Shown here one piece after another: positions 10,623-20,279 of a stretch of 64,000 bases of DNA. The notes under the pieces are model-generated. The model saw nothing but the letters and a program-made list of their open reading frames with translations. It ran no database searches and was not told where the DNA came from. How positions within the stretch are numbered: position 1 is the stretch's first letter; every line of letters begins with the position of its first letter. Position numbers and translations under genes: made by a program. The stretch lies in contig NZ_VEBF01000001.1 in the NCBI RefSeq assembly GCF_007676705.1, positions 1,736,001 to 1,800,000 of the forward strand, given 5' to 3'. The DNA comes from Paenibacillus xylanexedens. Lineage in GTDB: Bacteria > Bacillota > Bacilli > Paenibacillales > Paenibacillaceae.

Positions 10623-10749
10623 GTCATTTTCTCCCCTTAATCTCTCTGCTCTATGAGCAGGAATAACCTTAAATGAAATACAATGCCGCATTCCAGAAAA
10701 CATACTGAAACACGAACTGACCACTTTCCTCAAACGGTCAATTTAAAGC

Positions 10750-10775
10750 AAAAAAACAACCTGTCTTCCGACAAG
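10750..10775 (-). terminator. Possible terminator/attenuator between tetR-like and yhgE-like genes
   Basis: Minus strand CTTGTC-GGAA-GACAGG (one G-T pair) followed by TTGTTTTTTT. The stem is short, so it may only attenuate readthrough from the regulator gene into the membrane-protein gene. Confidence 0.4.
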
Positions 10776-10828
10776 CCTCACTGCTTGATACACGTAAAAA
10801 CCCTTTATTGTAGTAGATTAAATTCGGA

Positions 10829-11410
10829 TTACGTTACAGCAGCAATTCCTTCCATTAAGAAAAGGCGAAAGTACGTCTTAATTTCCTCTTTGCTCAGCGG
10901 TTGATGTTGCTTGCTCCAGTCTGAGGTGAGTGCAATGTACAGGCGAATCATCATAAAAGCAACAACTTGCGGATCACAATCTCGTATTTCTCCATTGTCT
11001 TTTGCTCTCTCAAGCTCCTTAGCCAAAAAGTCGGAAATAACCTTCTCGACTTTGTCCAGACCTTCCTTGGCCTGCAGCGTTCCAAAGTCCTTCAACTCCT
11101 GTGATAACTTAACCAACAGATCGTGATCACGACGGAACTCTAACAATTCATCCAGTACCCGAAACAGATTATCAAAAAATGCACTTTCCTGATGTACTTC
11201 ACGATGCGCGATGTTCTTCATTTCCTGAATCACTTCTACCAGGATCTGATCAAACAATTGTTCTTTATTCGTGAAAAATGTATAGATCGTTCCTTTGCCA
11301 ACGTTCGCAATCTTGGCGACCTGATCCATCGTGGTTGCCTTGTATCCAAACATGGCAAACGACTGGGCTGCTGCATGAATAACCTGCTGTCTCCTGTCAA
11401 TCGGAGCCAT
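10829..11410 (-). CDS. TetR/AcrR-family transcriptional regulator
   Basis: 193-residue regulator, ATG at 11410 behind AGGAGGGATTAG. Residues about 9-55 are the TetR HTH (IHAAAQSFAMFGYKATTMDQVAKIANVGKGTIYTFFTNKEQL); the rest is the helical ligand and dimer domain without a recognised effector class. It precedes the YhgE/Pip gene by about 200 nt in the same orientation, and this pairing of TetR with YhgE-type proteins is common in Firmicutes, so it likely represses that gene and itself. Inverted TGACC/GGTCA motifs lie in its upstream region (11460-11490). Confidence 0.92.
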   Translation of the reverse strand: MAPIDRRQQVIHAAAQSFAMFGYKATTMDQVAKIANVGKGTIYTFFTNKEQLFDQILVEVIQEMKNIAHREVHQESAFFDNLFRVLDELLEFRRDHDLLVKLSQELKDFGTLQAKEGLDKVEKVISDFLAKELERAKDNGEIRDCDPQVVAFMMIRLYIALTSDWSKQHQPLSKEEIKTYFRLFLMEGIAAVT

Positions 11411-11790
11411 CTAATCCCTCCTTTATCCTGATTCATTGTTCAAACGTTCCATATAAATGACCAAAAATACAATTCAGTCATTCGGTCAAAACCTACAATA
11501 CCACCTTCGAATTAAGATTGCAACCCTAACAATGAAAAAATTGTGTTAATATTTTTTAACCTAAATGCAGTGGAAACTCCCTCTGTCGTCGTCTATAGTG
11601 TAAGATGACTCAAACAATACGCATATAAATGAAGTTAGGCTGTCTCATCGCAAGATATATGGTGTAAATATTCATAGAAGAAACATGATTCTGTGCTTCA
11701 ATGTATATTCATGTAGTAATTGCTTTCTATAGCAGAATAATCGATGAATATCTTCATTTTAAATTTAAACTTATGAATAAAGGTGAACTC
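11411..11790. other. Divergent intergenic region between tetR-like and glycosyltransferase genes
   Basis: About 380 nt without a gene. On the minus strand TGACCGAATGACTGAATTG...TTTTTGGTCAT (about 11460-11488) contains repeated TGAC/GTCA half-sites in inverted arrangement, a plausible TetR operator. TATAGT at about 11594 preceded by TGGAAA at 17 bases may be the promoter of the plus-strand glycosyltransferase, leaving a leader near 190 nt. Both are low-confidence readings. Confidence 0.35.
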
Positions 11791-13005
11791 ATGCGAAAAC
11801 CAAGAGTGCTCTTATTATCGGAAGGTTTCGGTACCGGTCACACTCAGGCCGCTCATGCGCTGGCACATGGCATCAAAAAAGTCAGTCCACATGTTCACAG
11901 TCGTGTCATTGAACTAGGCAAATTTTTGAACCCAACGGTAGCTCCACTAATTTTTTCTGCATATCGAAAGACACTATCGGTCCAACCCAAACTGGTCAGC
12001 CTGTTGTACCGCACACAGTACAACAAATCATTAAATGGCTTTACCAAGCTGGCGTTGCACCGGATTTTCTATACACAGACGGCGCAGGTCGTATCCCAAC
12101 TGAAACCGGATGCGGTGATCTGTACTCATCCTTTTCCGAATGCAGTGATCTCCAGGCTCAAACGCCAGGGTCTGAATATTCCGCTCTATACCGTCGTAAC
12201 GGATTATGACGTACACGGAACCTGGATTAATCCGGAAGTGAACAAATATCTGGTCTCCACCCCTCAGGTCAAAGCATTGCTTGAGATCCGTGGTGTCGAT
12301 CCATCCCACATTCAGATCACGGGAATCCCTGTGCATCCGGACTTCTGGGAAGCAGGAGACAAAGTGAAGCTAAGGGAAGAGATGGGGCTTCAGAACATGC
12401 CTACCGCGCTGCTTATGGGTGGTGGATGGGGGCTTTCGTTTGATGAGGATCATATGAAAGCTCTCACGTCCTGGGCAGATCGTGTTCAATTGGTGTTCTG
12501 TCTCGGAAGCAATGAGAAAATGATCGCGAAGATGAAGGAAATGCCTTGCTTCCAGCACCCTAATATTCGTATTCTGGGGTATACACGGGAAGTAAGCAAA
12601 CTGATGGATGTATCCGATGTGCTGATCACGAAGCCTGGTGGCATGACATGCACCGAAGCGCTGGCTAAGCGGTTACCGATGTTGTTCATACCTCCACTTG
12701 CCGGTCAAGAGGAAGAGAATTGTGAATACTTTGTACAAGCCGGATATGGTCAGGTCATTCACTCAGCCGATGTGATCACCAATCGTTTCAGACAACTATG
12801 TGAGCAGGCATCTGCTCAAGCTGAAAGCCCGCTGAACGTGGCGCTCAACTCAGGTAACCGTTCAGTCTATGATCCGACATGTTGTGCCCAGGCTGTTCAT
12901 GACTTATTGTTCCCGACCACAGCCGAAGTTACAAAAACGTCCGTGGAGCGCTTCACAGCCGGAATTGCTGCCACATCCTTGTCAGGTACCAGAATACCAT
13001 TCTGA
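11791..13005 (+). CDS. MGDG synthase/UgtP-type glycosyltransferase (processive diacylglycerol glucosyltransferase family)
   Basis: 404 residues from the ATG at 11791 (MRKPRVLLLSEGFGTGHTQAA), chosen because AAAGGTG lies five bases before it; upstream in-frame starts lack a ribosome site. The N-terminal domain carries the GxGTGHxxAA acceptor-lipid motif and HPFPNAVISRLK; the C-terminal domain has the nucleotide-sugar site LLMGGGWGLSF and the KPGGMTCTEALAKRLPML motif of GT28 enzymes. These enzymes use UDP-glucose or UDP-galactose to glycosylate diacylglycerol at the membrane surface, giving glycolipids and lipoteichoic acid anchors. A monocistronic unit closed by a strong terminator. The exact sugar donor cannot be told from the sequence. 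Confidence 0.88.
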   Translation: MRKPRVLLLSEGFGTGHTQAAHALAHGIKKVSPHVHSRVIELGKFLNPTVAPLIFSAYRKTLSVQPKLVSLLYRTQYNKSLNGFTKLALHRIFYTQTAQVVSQLKPDAVICTHPFPNAVISRLKRQGLNIPLYTVVTDYDVHGTWINPEVNKYLVSTPQVKALLEIRGVDPSHIQITGIPVHPDFWEAGDKVKLREEMGLQNMPTALLMGGGWGLSFDEDHMKALTSWADRVQLVFCLGSNEKMIAKMKEMPCFQHPNIRILGYTREVSKLMDVSDVLITKPGGMTCTEALAKRLPMLFIPPLAGQEEENCEYFVQAGYGQVIHSADVITNRFRQLCEQASAQAESPLNVALNSGNRSVYDPTCCAQAVHDLLFPTTAEVTKTSVERFTAGIAATSLSGTRIPF

Positions 13006-13074
13006 CGTCTCTATGGCCCTATAGAACAGCTCTCATGAGGAGTTCTAGGGGACAAGACAAGTGCCCACGATAAT

Positions 13075-13120
13075 AAAAGAAGGTTCCCTTCCGAATTTTT
13101 GGAAGGGAACCTTCTTTTAT
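13075..13120 (+). terminator. Strong terminator after the glycosyltransferase
   Basis: AAAAGAAGGTTCCCTTCC pairs over 18 bases with the downstream arm around GAATTTTT, followed by TATTTTC. The A-rich 5' flank lets it work in both directions, though no minus-strand gene ends nearby. Confidence 0.9.
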
Positions 13121-13280
13121 TTTCACTGGATCCACCGTATGATTTGGCAGAAAAAAGGGTAATTTAGAGTATAACGATATTTGAAAATAACGAAATAAAA
13201 CTACGATTCAGGCGTTTTGAAGGACCGTGTGATGCACACACAGTTAACTACCCTGCCTGTTTGCAGAATTTACGGGTCGA

Positions 13281-14138
13281 TTACTTGTAAAAAGTATGAT
13301 GACCGATCGTTTTTACTTTTTTCTGCGAGCGGGCAACTGTCAGATCGTCGGCAAGTGTCAATGATAAGAAATAATACGTATCATCGGCAACTTCCTTCTT
13401 CCCATTCAGCGCAGCATTCACTGCTTTGATACTGTCCTCGTTGGGAACCACACGTTTCAAACGTCCGTTCGCTACAGGACTGAACTGGGATTTCTGATAG
13501 ATCACCTTGTAAATGGTATCGGGAAAATTGGCTGACCGCAGCCGGTTTAAGACAACATTGGCAACTGCCACTTTGCCTTCGTACGGTTCACCTTCTGCCT
13601 CTGCCATGACGATTTTTTGCAGCAGATGCAGTTCTTTATCGGACACACTGTATGACCAGGTTGCGAGTTTCGAGTCTTCCTGGTTCAAAAGCTTGGTCCG
13701 GGTAAAGTATAGTTTTTGGGGAGGAGTTGTTACAGCAGCAACTTCTTTGGCACGTTCCACTTTGGCCAATTTCAGTGCAGCTTCTTTTTTGGCTTTGGCC
13801 GCAGCTACAGCTCTAGCTTTGTTCTTGGCCTTGGCTTCTTGCAGTTCCTGCTCCTCTTGAGCAGTCGTAAGCCAGTTCTTCGCTGGCAAAGATTCAGTCC
13901 AAGTTACGGTTTGGACAGACAGATTAGAGGACAGACTTGTCCCATCTTGCATCATACGCCTCTCTTCTTGCGTAGATGTTTGGTTATTTTGCACAGAAGC
14001 CGCAAGTTCGGTCATCTGTTTACTATCACTAGCTTCGTTCCACTTCCCCGTCGCTTGAACGACATTCACCCCAACTATACATACAAGCAGCACTGATAAC
14101 ATCGGTGCTACCCAACGATTCTTGCTTATAATGTTCAT
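13281..14138 (-). CDS. Secreted SleB-type cell-wall hydrolase
   Basis: 285 residues, ATG at 14138 behind CAGGAGGAATC. An N-terminal signal or anchor helix (WVAPMLSVLLVCIVGVNVVQA) is followed by a variable region with an Ala/Lys-rich helical linker (about 100-135), and a C-terminal hydrolase_2 (SleB/CwlJ) domain from about residue 165: LLQKIVMAEAEGEPYEGK carries the catalytic glutamate, then VAVANVVLNRLRS and QFSPV. Family members are lytic transglycosylases acting on spore cortex or vegetative peptidoglycan. The absence of a recognised peptidoglycan-binding domain and the coiled linker suggest a vegetative or general wall hydrolase rather than SleB itself. Confidence 0.87.
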   Translation of the reverse strand: MNIISKNRWVAPMLSVLLVCIVGVNVVQATGKWNEASDSKQMTELAASVQNNQTSTQEERRMMQDGTSLSSNLSVQTVTWTESLPAKNWLTTAQEEQELQEAKAKNKARAVAAAKAKKEAALKLAKVERAKEVAAVTTPPQKLYFTRTKLLNQEDSKLATWSYSVSDKELHLLQKIVMAEAEGEPYEGKVAVANVVLNRLRSANFPDTIYKVIYQKSQFSPVANGRLKRVVPNEDSIKAVNAALNGKKEVADDTYYFLSLTLADDLTVARSQKKVKTIGHHTFYK

Positions 14139-14268
14139 TCGAAGATTCCTCCTGTCGAAACAATTCCCTAATCTAAGTAACCCAAAAAAAAGAATTTGAA
14201 TAACGATGGCTAATATTACATAGGGATAAACGTAATGTCAATGTGATTTTATGGCATAAAAATGATTT

Positions 14269-14871
14269 TCAGGAAAAAGAGAACGTATCCACGACCTCAT
14301 ACATTGGGGATTGTCCCAGCCTTGTCACATAAAGCACAAAGTCCTCCACCATCCATGAATTAGCACCTGTGGAATGTTCTAGAAGCATACTAGCCACCCC
14401 TTTATTTTCATTACCTGGGACTTTGCCCAGATATTTTCTGGCGATGGTAATGTGGGGAGAATAAGGTCTTAATTCAGCTTCATATCCAAGGGTCGAAGTT
14501 GCCTGTACGATTTGTTTTTGCAATGAAAACAATCGCTCTACCTCTCCGCTAACACCTTTCCAAAGTACTTTAGGGGCTTCTTCAAGTCCAAATGTACCCC
14601 AGTTCGAAAGCTGAAGTTCAAATGGCTGAAATCCGCTTGTTGCTGAGCGCAATGCTTTTCGCAGGTGTCCGATGTCACTAACTAACGTATCCCCCAGAAA
14701 TTGCAAGGTTATATGGTAATCCCTATGATCTGTCCATTTACGAAAATCAAGCTTGTTCTGAACAAGCCTCGCATCCATCTGAAGAGACTGCTGAACAGCT
14801 GCAGGGAGACGGATCGCTACAAACAGTCTTTCCCGCCGGGATGCATGATCCTGATGTGATTGGTTATTCAT
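14269..14871 (-). CDS. thpR: RNA 2',3'-cyclic phosphodiesterase (2H phosphoesterase)
   Basis: Hydrolyses RNA 2',3'-cyclic phosphate ends (older name 2'-5' RNA ligase, LigT). The two catalytic HxTx motifs are visible: HITLQFLGD at about residue 56 and HITIARKYLG at about 138. 200 residues from the ATG at 14871, six bases after AGAGAGGTG; a GTG three codons earlier is also in frame. RLFVAIRLP near the N-terminus is the family's usual opening. Downstream there is no gene in the same direction for about 130 nt. Biological role in Bacilli is unclear. Confidence 0.9.
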   Translation of the reverse strand: MNNQSHQDHASRRERLFVAIRLPAAVQQSLQMDARLVQNKLDFRKWTDHRDYHITLQFLGDTLVSDIGHLRKALRSATSGFQPFELQLSNWGTFGLEEAPKVLWKGVSGEVERLFSLQKQIVQATSTLGYEAELRPYSPHITIARKYLGKVPGNENKGVASMLLEHSTGANSWMVEDFVLYVTRLGQSPMYEVVDTFSFS

Positions 14872-15079
14872 TGCATACACCTCTCTAAAGTTCGCTCTAT
14901 TATTTCATAATTATACATATCGTTTCAAGTTGGGTAAGTATAGAGTGACACAAAGATAAGAATTTGCAAATAAGGCTAGATTCCTGCATTTTCCACCTCA
15001 ATGCACATCCAACATCAAATCTGATACACTTTACTTATCAAAACTCATCAAACTATTTATCTCAGGAGGACCACACATT

Positions 15080-16036
15080 ATGGGTAAAATTGTATGTTTT
15101 CCATCTCTATCCGAAGAACAGCAACAACGCATTCAGAATGCTGCACCGGGGTACACCCTGAAATTCGGAAAGGCCAAGGAATTGGACCCTAGTGAATTGA
15201 AAGAGGCTGAGATTATTTTGGGCTGGTCGCCACTCGTCACTGAGCATGCATTGAAACAGGACAGTCTGTTAAAATGGGTCCAAGTCTGGTCCGCAGGTGT
15301 GGACAATCTCCCCTTCGCAGATCTGCAACAAAAAAACATTCAGATCACGAGTGCAAATGGGGTTCACGCGATTCCAATCACGGAAATTATTCTGGGCATG
15401 ATGTTATCCCACAGTCGCTGGCTGAGACAAGCCATGTTGCATCAACAGCAGTCCGAATGGAAAACTCCAGCCAAACCACTGCCGGAACTGCATGGCAAAA
15501 CAGCGGTCATCGTTGGTGTGGGTGAAATCGGCACGGAAACAGCCCGCATCCTCAAAGCACTCGGCATGCACACGATCGGAGTTCGCCGTTCAGGTAAAGA
15601 TGTCCCGAACGTGGATCAAATGTACGATATGACCGGTCTGCACGAAGCCTTGAGCAAAGGAGATTACGTGATTAACATTTTACCGCTGACCGATGAAACC
15701 AAGCATATATATGATCAAACTGCATTTCAGCATTTCAAATCTGGTGCTTGTTTCGTCAATGTGGGACGTGGCCCCAGCGTGAAAACGGAAGCATTGCTGG
15801 ATGCACTCCAAAGGGGGCAGATTGCCTTCGCTGCACTGGATGTATTCGAAGAAGAGCCCCTTCCGGCAGACCACCCGCTGTGGGGCATGGATAACGTGTT
15901 AATTACCCCTCATATTGCAGGAAGTACGGAACAATATACGGAGCGAGCACTCGATATTTTCGTCAAAAATCTGGAAGCTTACATCGCTGGCGACACCCTG
16001 CCGCTTAACCTTGTAGATTATAGTCATAAATACTAA
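15080..16036 (+). CDS. NAD(P)-dependent D-2-hydroxyacid dehydrogenase
   Basis: 318 residues, ATG at 15080 behind TCAGGAGGACC. The N-terminal catalytic lobe is followed by the nucleotide-binding site VGVGEIGTETARIL (about 147-160) and the catalytic set: Arg in FVNVGRGPSV, Glu in DVFEEEPLP, His in LITPHIAGS. NADP preference is possible because the residues after the second beta strand are VRRSGK. The family reduces 2-oxoacids such as glyoxylate, hydroxypyruvate or phosphoglycerate-like substrates; the subgroup resembles the short GhrA/YoaD-like enzymes. Stand-alone gene with a bidirectional terminator. Substrate unknown. Confidence 0.9.
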   Translation: MGKIVCFPSLSEEQQQRIQNAAPGYTLKFGKAKELDPSELKEAEIILGWSPLVTEHALKQDSLLKWVQVWSAGVDNLPFADLQQKNIQITSANGVHAIPITEIILGMMLSHSRWLRQAMLHQQQSEWKTPAKPLPELHGKTAVIVGVGEIGTETARILKALGMHTIGVRRSGKDVPNVDQMYDMTGLHEALSKGDYVINILPLTDETKHIYDQTAFQHFKSGACFVNVGRGPSVKTEALLDALQRGQIAFAALDVFEEEPLPADHPLWGMDNVLITPHIAGSTEQYTERALDIFVKNLEAYIAGDTLPLNLVDYSHKY

Positions 16037-16100
16037 CACAAACACCCGTTCCCATGCAATATTGTGCAAATTACATCTACTATGATTCCAAATAAAAAGC

Positions 16101-16151
16101 AAAAAACTCCATCTCCGGAAAGTGTAATTCCTTCCAGATTGGAGTTTTTTT
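16101..16151. terminator. Bidirectional terminator between convergent genes
   Basis: AAAAAACTCCA...TGGAGTTTTTTT with inner GGAA/TTCC pairing, between the dehydrogenase (plus) and the methyltransferase (minus) stop codons. T-runs occur on both strands. Confidence 0.85.
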
Positions 16152-16162
16152 GTTATCTTCGC

Positions 16163-17140
16163 TTACATACATAACCAAATATGACGTATAAACGTGCCTT
16201 TTTGTACTGTTCGATACTCTTTTACTACCCAGCCTGCTTCCAGCAAGTGCTCTTCCACCCACTCTGTGGAAACAACAACTGCCCGATTTGCCAATCTGCG
16301 CAAGCTTGCCAGCATGGCTCGTTGCTCATCATCAGGAAGTACAGAACACAGGTTATAGGGCATGTCCAGAATTACTGCATCATACAAACCTTCCAGTTCA
16401 TTCATATCTCCCAGTGTGATTCGATCCGAATCATATCCATAATGCGGCAGATTAATACGTGCACCTCGGACAGCCAGCGGATTCAGATCGTTACCTTTTG
16501 CATCAATTCCCATCGATAAAGCCTCAATAACAACCGTCCCCATACCACAGCACGGATCCAGTAACCGATGGTTTTCTATCCTCGGGACAGCAATATTAAC
16601 CAGCGCTCTGGCCAGCGTAATACCGAATCCGGTCGAGTAGTTTTGCGGTTTCTGCCGGTGAATTTGCCAAGATCGATCTGCTTCTGTCCACTGGCCCAAG
16701 ATCCATTTTTCTCCTGTTCGGATTAGGCCGAAAGTCACCTTAGGCTGTTTCATCTGTGCCTTGCCTTTAATACACATGCCAACTTCTTTTTCCAATTGAC
16801 GAGACTGCGCATAATCAGGTGCATGATCCCCTTCTTTCAGACATACCACCTTAAAGGTCTCTTCTGGCAATAGCTGGATGTCCTTGGCAAAAGGAAGCAG
16901 ATCTTTCACTGTGTCTCCTTCACCGATCACATCCAGTCTGCCATGAATAAACGGACTTCGTCCTGGCGGTATATTTATATCAGACCATACATATGAACTC
17001 CCGTCTGTACGGATCTCTGAACTCGGTTCGAGCAGTGTGTTCAGCTCCAGCATGCATAATTCGCGTTCGTTCTCGTGGCAAGCAAAGGTGTAGAGGTGGA
17101 TGCCGTAAGTAGGGTGAGTATCAGGTGATTCATCAGGCAA
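16163..17140 (-). CDS. TRM11-like RNA (guanine-N2) methyltransferase family protein
   Basis: 325 residues. Start is a TTG at 17140 six bases after GGGGAGG; no ATG is available before residue 30. Residues about 170-310 form a Rossmann methyltransferase: RLLDPCCGMGTVVIEALSMG is the SAM-binding motif I and AVILDMPYNL matches the D-P-P-Y type catalytic motif IV in the variant DMPY. The N-terminal region (about 60-160) is similar in position to the THUMP-like domain of TRM11/Trm14 enzymes that modify tRNA. Protein-level function in Firmicutes is not established. It is transcribed alone toward a shared terminator. Confidence 0.78.
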   Translation of the reverse strand: MPDESPDTHPTYGIHLYTFACHENERELCMLELNTLLEPSSEIRTDGSSYVWSDINIPPGRSPFIHGRLDVIGEGDTVKDLLPFAKDIQLLPEETFKVVCLKEGDHAPDYAQSRQLEKEVGMCIKGKAQMKQPKVTFGLIRTGEKWILGQWTEADRSWQIHRQKPQNYSTGFGITLARALVNIAVPRIENHRLLDPCCGMGTVVIEALSMGIDAKGNDLNPLAVRGARINLPHYGYDSDRITLGDMNELEGLYDAVILDMPYNLCSVLPDDEQRAMLASLRRLANRAVVVSTEWVEEHLLEAGWVVKEYRTVQKGTFIRHIWLCM

Positions 17141-17229
17141 AATTCTCCTCCCCTTCCTTCAAAACTCATGCTAATTTCCCACCAATCGCTGCCTGTGTGA
17201 GTCCAGTTTCTTCTATTATAAGAAGAAGG

Positions 17230-18942
17230 TTATATTTTTAATTTTTCAATGGATGTAAGCAGATCTTCCGATAATTCTTTCAGGCTTTGAATGTTGCCGC
17301 TAATCGTTTCCATGGAACTTACCTGCTCCTCCGCCGATGCGGAAACTTCCTCCACACTGGCTGCCGATTGTTCTGAAACAGCGGAAATCTGCTGACTGAA
17401 ATCATTCATGCGTCCACTTGCTTCCTGCATGCCTGCGAGACCATCCGTCATGGTATTGATGACACTAACCATGCCTTCCACCGATTCATTAATCGTACGG
17501 AACAGTTGACCTGAAGCAAGCACATGTTCCTGACCCAGTTCGGTCTCCTGAACGCCCGTGCGTAATTCTGCAACCACCCCTTGTGAATCCTGCTGAATAT
17601 CCTCGGTAATCGTCGTAATCTCTTCCACCGAGGTCTGTACAGCCTCAGATAACTTCCGGACTTCTGATGCCACTACGGCGAAGCCGCGTCCACTCTCTCC
17701 CGCACGCGCTGCCTCAATGGAGGCATTCAATGCCAGCAGATTCGTTTGGCGTGCAATGTCATGAATGACCTGCACCAGCTTGGAAATATCTTCATTTTTA
17801 CGATTCAACTGCTCCATCTTGTTCATGGAAGCCGAGACCGAACCGGCAATCTGTTGCATCTGCTGCACCGACTGTTCCATCGCCTTGCGACCATTCAACC
17901 CTTGCTCCAGCACAAGATCCGACATGACGCGCAACTGGCTGCCTTGTTCCGTATGCTTCTGAATGTGATCATTCAGGCCTTCAACAGTACGGGCCGATTC
18001 CACGGCTGTCTCTGCTTGGCTCTCTGCAGCCTTGGCTGACTCTTCCATCGTTACAGCGATTTGGCGACTGCCAATCTTAACTTCTTCGGAGGAGATCGCA
18101 AGTTCCCCGCTCTGACGATTGACATCTTCCGCAATTCGTCTGACATTGAGCACCATGGAAGTCAGGTTACCTTTCATATCATTCACTGCTTTGGCCAGAA
18201 CACCGACTTCATCCTCATGTTTGGTATGTATGTCTTGAACGTTCAATTGGCCTTCTGCAATCAGTTTCACCGCACTGATAACACGCAACAGCGGTTTCAC
18301 GACCTGTGAACGAATAACAGGAATGCTGATCGCTGTAATGATAATCATGACCAGAACACCGAAGATGATGAACAATCTGCCATCCTGCACAGATCTGATC
18401 GTTTGGGCGGAAGCAAGATTGGACTGTTCCTGATTGTATTCCACAAGATAATCCAGATCGACTTGCATGGCGTCAAAGGAATCAGCCCCTTTTTCAGCCA
18501 CTTCCTTCGCCAGCTGTGCCTGCCCCTCATCGCTCAGCTTGATCGATTGCGTGTTAATCTTGAGATACGCTGCCCATTTATTCTTGAACGCAGTCCAGTG
18601 TTCGAGCTCATCTGGAGACTTCTTCTGCTGGTCATAGATTTTAATCGCCTGCGTCGTTTCACGAATATACTTGGTACGCTCTTCTGACAAGGATGCCTTG
18701 TCCGTTTCATCCGCGTCAAAATGACGATAACTTAGCGAAAGAACGTGCTCTGTGGTATAGTTCAACCGATTAATTTGCTGGATTGAGGGCATCCAATTGG
18801 TAGTAATTTCATTGGTGTTGGATTCTATTGAATTCATCCGGGTGACAATTGTAACACTTAAAAGAATTAAACAGAGGATTAACAAGTAGAACGCGATGCT
18901 GATACGCAGACCGATACTTTTGATCTTGAATCTGCTGAACAT
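17230..18942 (-). CDS. Methyl-accepting chemotaxis protein
   Basis: 570-residue transmembrane receptor with ATG at 18942 behind AAGGGGG. TM1 at about 11-32, periplasm-equivalent four-helix-bundle sensor (about 33-190), TM2 (about 191-212), HAMP (about 213-265) and a long cytoplasmic signalling domain with the hairpin tip [20 protein letters not shown] (about 400). It signals to CheA/CheW. The ligand is unknown; the 4HB sensor class binds small molecules. No chemotaxis genes are adjacent, so it is an orphan receptor. Confidence 0.95.
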   Translation of the reverse strand: MFSRFKIKSIGLRISIAFYLLILCLILLSVTIVTRMNSIESNTNEITTNWMPSIQQINRLNYTTEHVLSLSYRHFDADETDKASLSEERTKYIRETTQAIKIYDQQKKSPDELEHWTAFKNKWAAYLKINTQSIKLSDEGQAQLAKEVAEKGADSFDAMQVDLDYLVEYNQEQSNLASAQTIRSVQDGRLFIIFGVLVMIIITAISIPVIRSQVVKPLLRVISAVKLIAEGQLNVQDIHTKHEDEVGVLAKAVNDMKGNLTSMVLNVRRIAEDVNRQSGELAISSEEVKIGSRQIAVTMEESAKAAESQAETAVESARTVEGLNDHIQKHTEQGSQLRVMSDLVLEQGLNGRKAMEQSVQQMQQIAGSVSASMNKMEQLNRKNEDISKLVQVIHDIARQTNLLALNASIEAARAGESGRGFAVVASEVRKLSEAVQTSVEEITTITEDIQQDSQGVVAELRTGVQETELGQEHVLASGQLFRTINESVEGMVSVINTMTDGLAGMQEASGRMNDFSQQISAVSEQSAASVEEVSASAEEQVSSMETISGNIQSLKELSEDLLTSIEKLKI

Positions 18943-19038
18943 ATGATTTCCCCCTTGACCTCTTCGGCCATCCCGAATTCAGGTGTTTTGTCATTGTTTT
19001 CCCCTTCTTTTGACCTCTTGCCAAAAGCACTTATCTAT

Positions 19039-19066
19039 ATTATATCGATAGGAAAATAGACGTAAA
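19039..19066 (-). promoter_or_regulatory. Candidate promoter of the chemotaxis receptor gene
   Basis: Minus strand TTTACG, 16-base spacer, TATAAT (19039-19044), about 100 nt upstream of the ATG. The overlapping ATCGATAT resembles the SigD -10 box (GCCGATAT) but a SigD -35 (TAAA) is not at the proper distance. Confidence 0.45.
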
Positions 19067-19138
19067 GTATTATAACATTATTTTGTTATTAAGATGCTTT
19101 GTTTTGTAAAAGATTGTTGAATTTTAGCAAATTACAAA

Positions 19139-19179
19139 AAGAGCTGCAGCATACGGCAAAATCCCGTTTTGCAGCTCTT
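19139..19179 (-). terminator. Terminator of the LLM oxidoreductase gene
   Basis: Minus strand AAGAGCTGCA pairs with TGCAGCTCTT, followed by TTTG. It lies about 55 nt after the stop codon. Confidence 0.8.
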
Positions 19180-19232
19180 CGGTTTGTTTAGATTTCAGCA
19201 GGCAGGCGTAGGCATCCTAACGTAATAAGCTA

Positions 19233-20258
19233 CTACACAATTGCTGTTTCATACTCAGCCAGCAATTGATAAGAGTCCAGCCTGCGCTCATAGTCTGGTC
19301 CCGCCGTAACGAGAAGCAACCGTTCCGTATCCAGTCTTTGACTCACTTGTTGCAATTGACTCCATACTTGCTCAGGTGTGCCTGCATAGTGCCGCGCCGC
19401 TTCCTTAAGATGATCAGAACTAGCTGAATCCTTCGTGCGTGAGACCGAGTCCGCGCTGGGATTCGGCTCGGTCGAATGTTCTTTTCCATCCGCCTTGCGT
19501 CTCTCCGCCATATCACGACTCCAAGCCAGAGCATCCGCCTCTGACTTGGCACACAATACACTAACGGCCACCATAACCTCAGGCTCCTTCATGGTTGCAC
19601 TGGGGATGAAACCTTCCCGGTACCGCCTTACAGCCTCTGTACCATCGGCATCACTCATGAATTGACCAAAAACATAACCCATCCCAAACCGTGCCGCAAA
19701 TTCTGCGCTCTTCACGTTGGTCCCCAGCATCCAGAGCGATAACGGGAGCTCGGGTATCGGACGAGCTGTCACGGGATGTTCCTCGTAGGTGTATCGGTCT
19801 TCAAGCAGTTCCGTCAATGCTGCGAGCGATTCAGGCAGCTTGGACACATGCTGCAAGTAATTGCCACTGAGTGCCATCGTGGCATGTGGTCCACCTCCTG
19901 GAGCTCGTCCGAGCCCCAGTTCTATGCGCCCTGGATAGAGCGCAGCAAGCAGACGGAAGGATTCTGCCACCTTCAGCGGGCTGTAATGCGGCAACAGGAC
20001 CGCGCCAGAGCCAAGTTGAATCGTTGTCGTCCTTGCTCCGATATGGGAAAGTAACACTTCGGGAGATGCGGATGCCAGTTCAGCCATATCATGGTGCTCT
20101 GACGTCCAGTATCGGCTGTATCCCCACGCCTCAGCACACTGAGCAAGTATCACCGATTGCTGAAGAGCCTGTTCCGCTGTGGCATCGTTTAACCTTGGAA
20201 CAAGGTCAAGTACGCCCAGATTGAACTTCTCACTCATTTTGGTAGCCAAGCGTCTCAT
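19233..20258 (-). CDS. LLM-class flavin-dependent oxidoreductase (luciferase-like monooxygenase)
   Basis: TIM-barrel FMN oxidoreductase of the single-component LLM group (MsnO8/YceB-like): LGVLDLVPR at the N-terminus, RYWTSEHHD at about 50, LGSGAVLLPHYSPLKVAE, and GLGRAPGGGPHA (about 115), all hallmarks of that subgroup. The start is uncertain. AAAGGGAG touches the ATG at 20258, a TTG at 20249 has an ideal nine-base spacer, and the ATG at 20237 (MSEKFNLGV) best matches homolog length. An insertion rich in Ser, Lys and Asp (about 245-280, RKADGKEHSTEPNPSADSV) is unusual for the fold. Ends 21 nt before dgt begins upstream, so probably co-transcribed with it. Substrate unknown. Confidence 0.88.
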   Translation of the reverse strand: MRRLATKMSEKFNLGVLDLVPRLNDATAEQALQQSVILAQCAEAWGYSRYWTSEHHDMAELASASPEVLLSHIGARTTTIQLGSGAVLLPHYSPLKVAESFRLLAALYPGRIELGLGRAPGGGPHATMALSGNYLQHVSKLPESLAALTELLEDRYTYEEHPVTARPIPELPLSLWMLGTNVKSAEFAARFGMGYVFGQFMSDADGTEAVRRYREGFIPSATMKEPEVMVAVSVLCAKSEADALAWSRDMAERRKADGKEHSTEPNPSADSVSRTKDSASSDHLKEAARHYAGTPEQVWSQLQQVSQRLDTERLLLVTAGPDYERRLDSYQLLAEYETAIV

Positions 20259-20279
20259 CTCCCTTTGTCTCGATGAATT

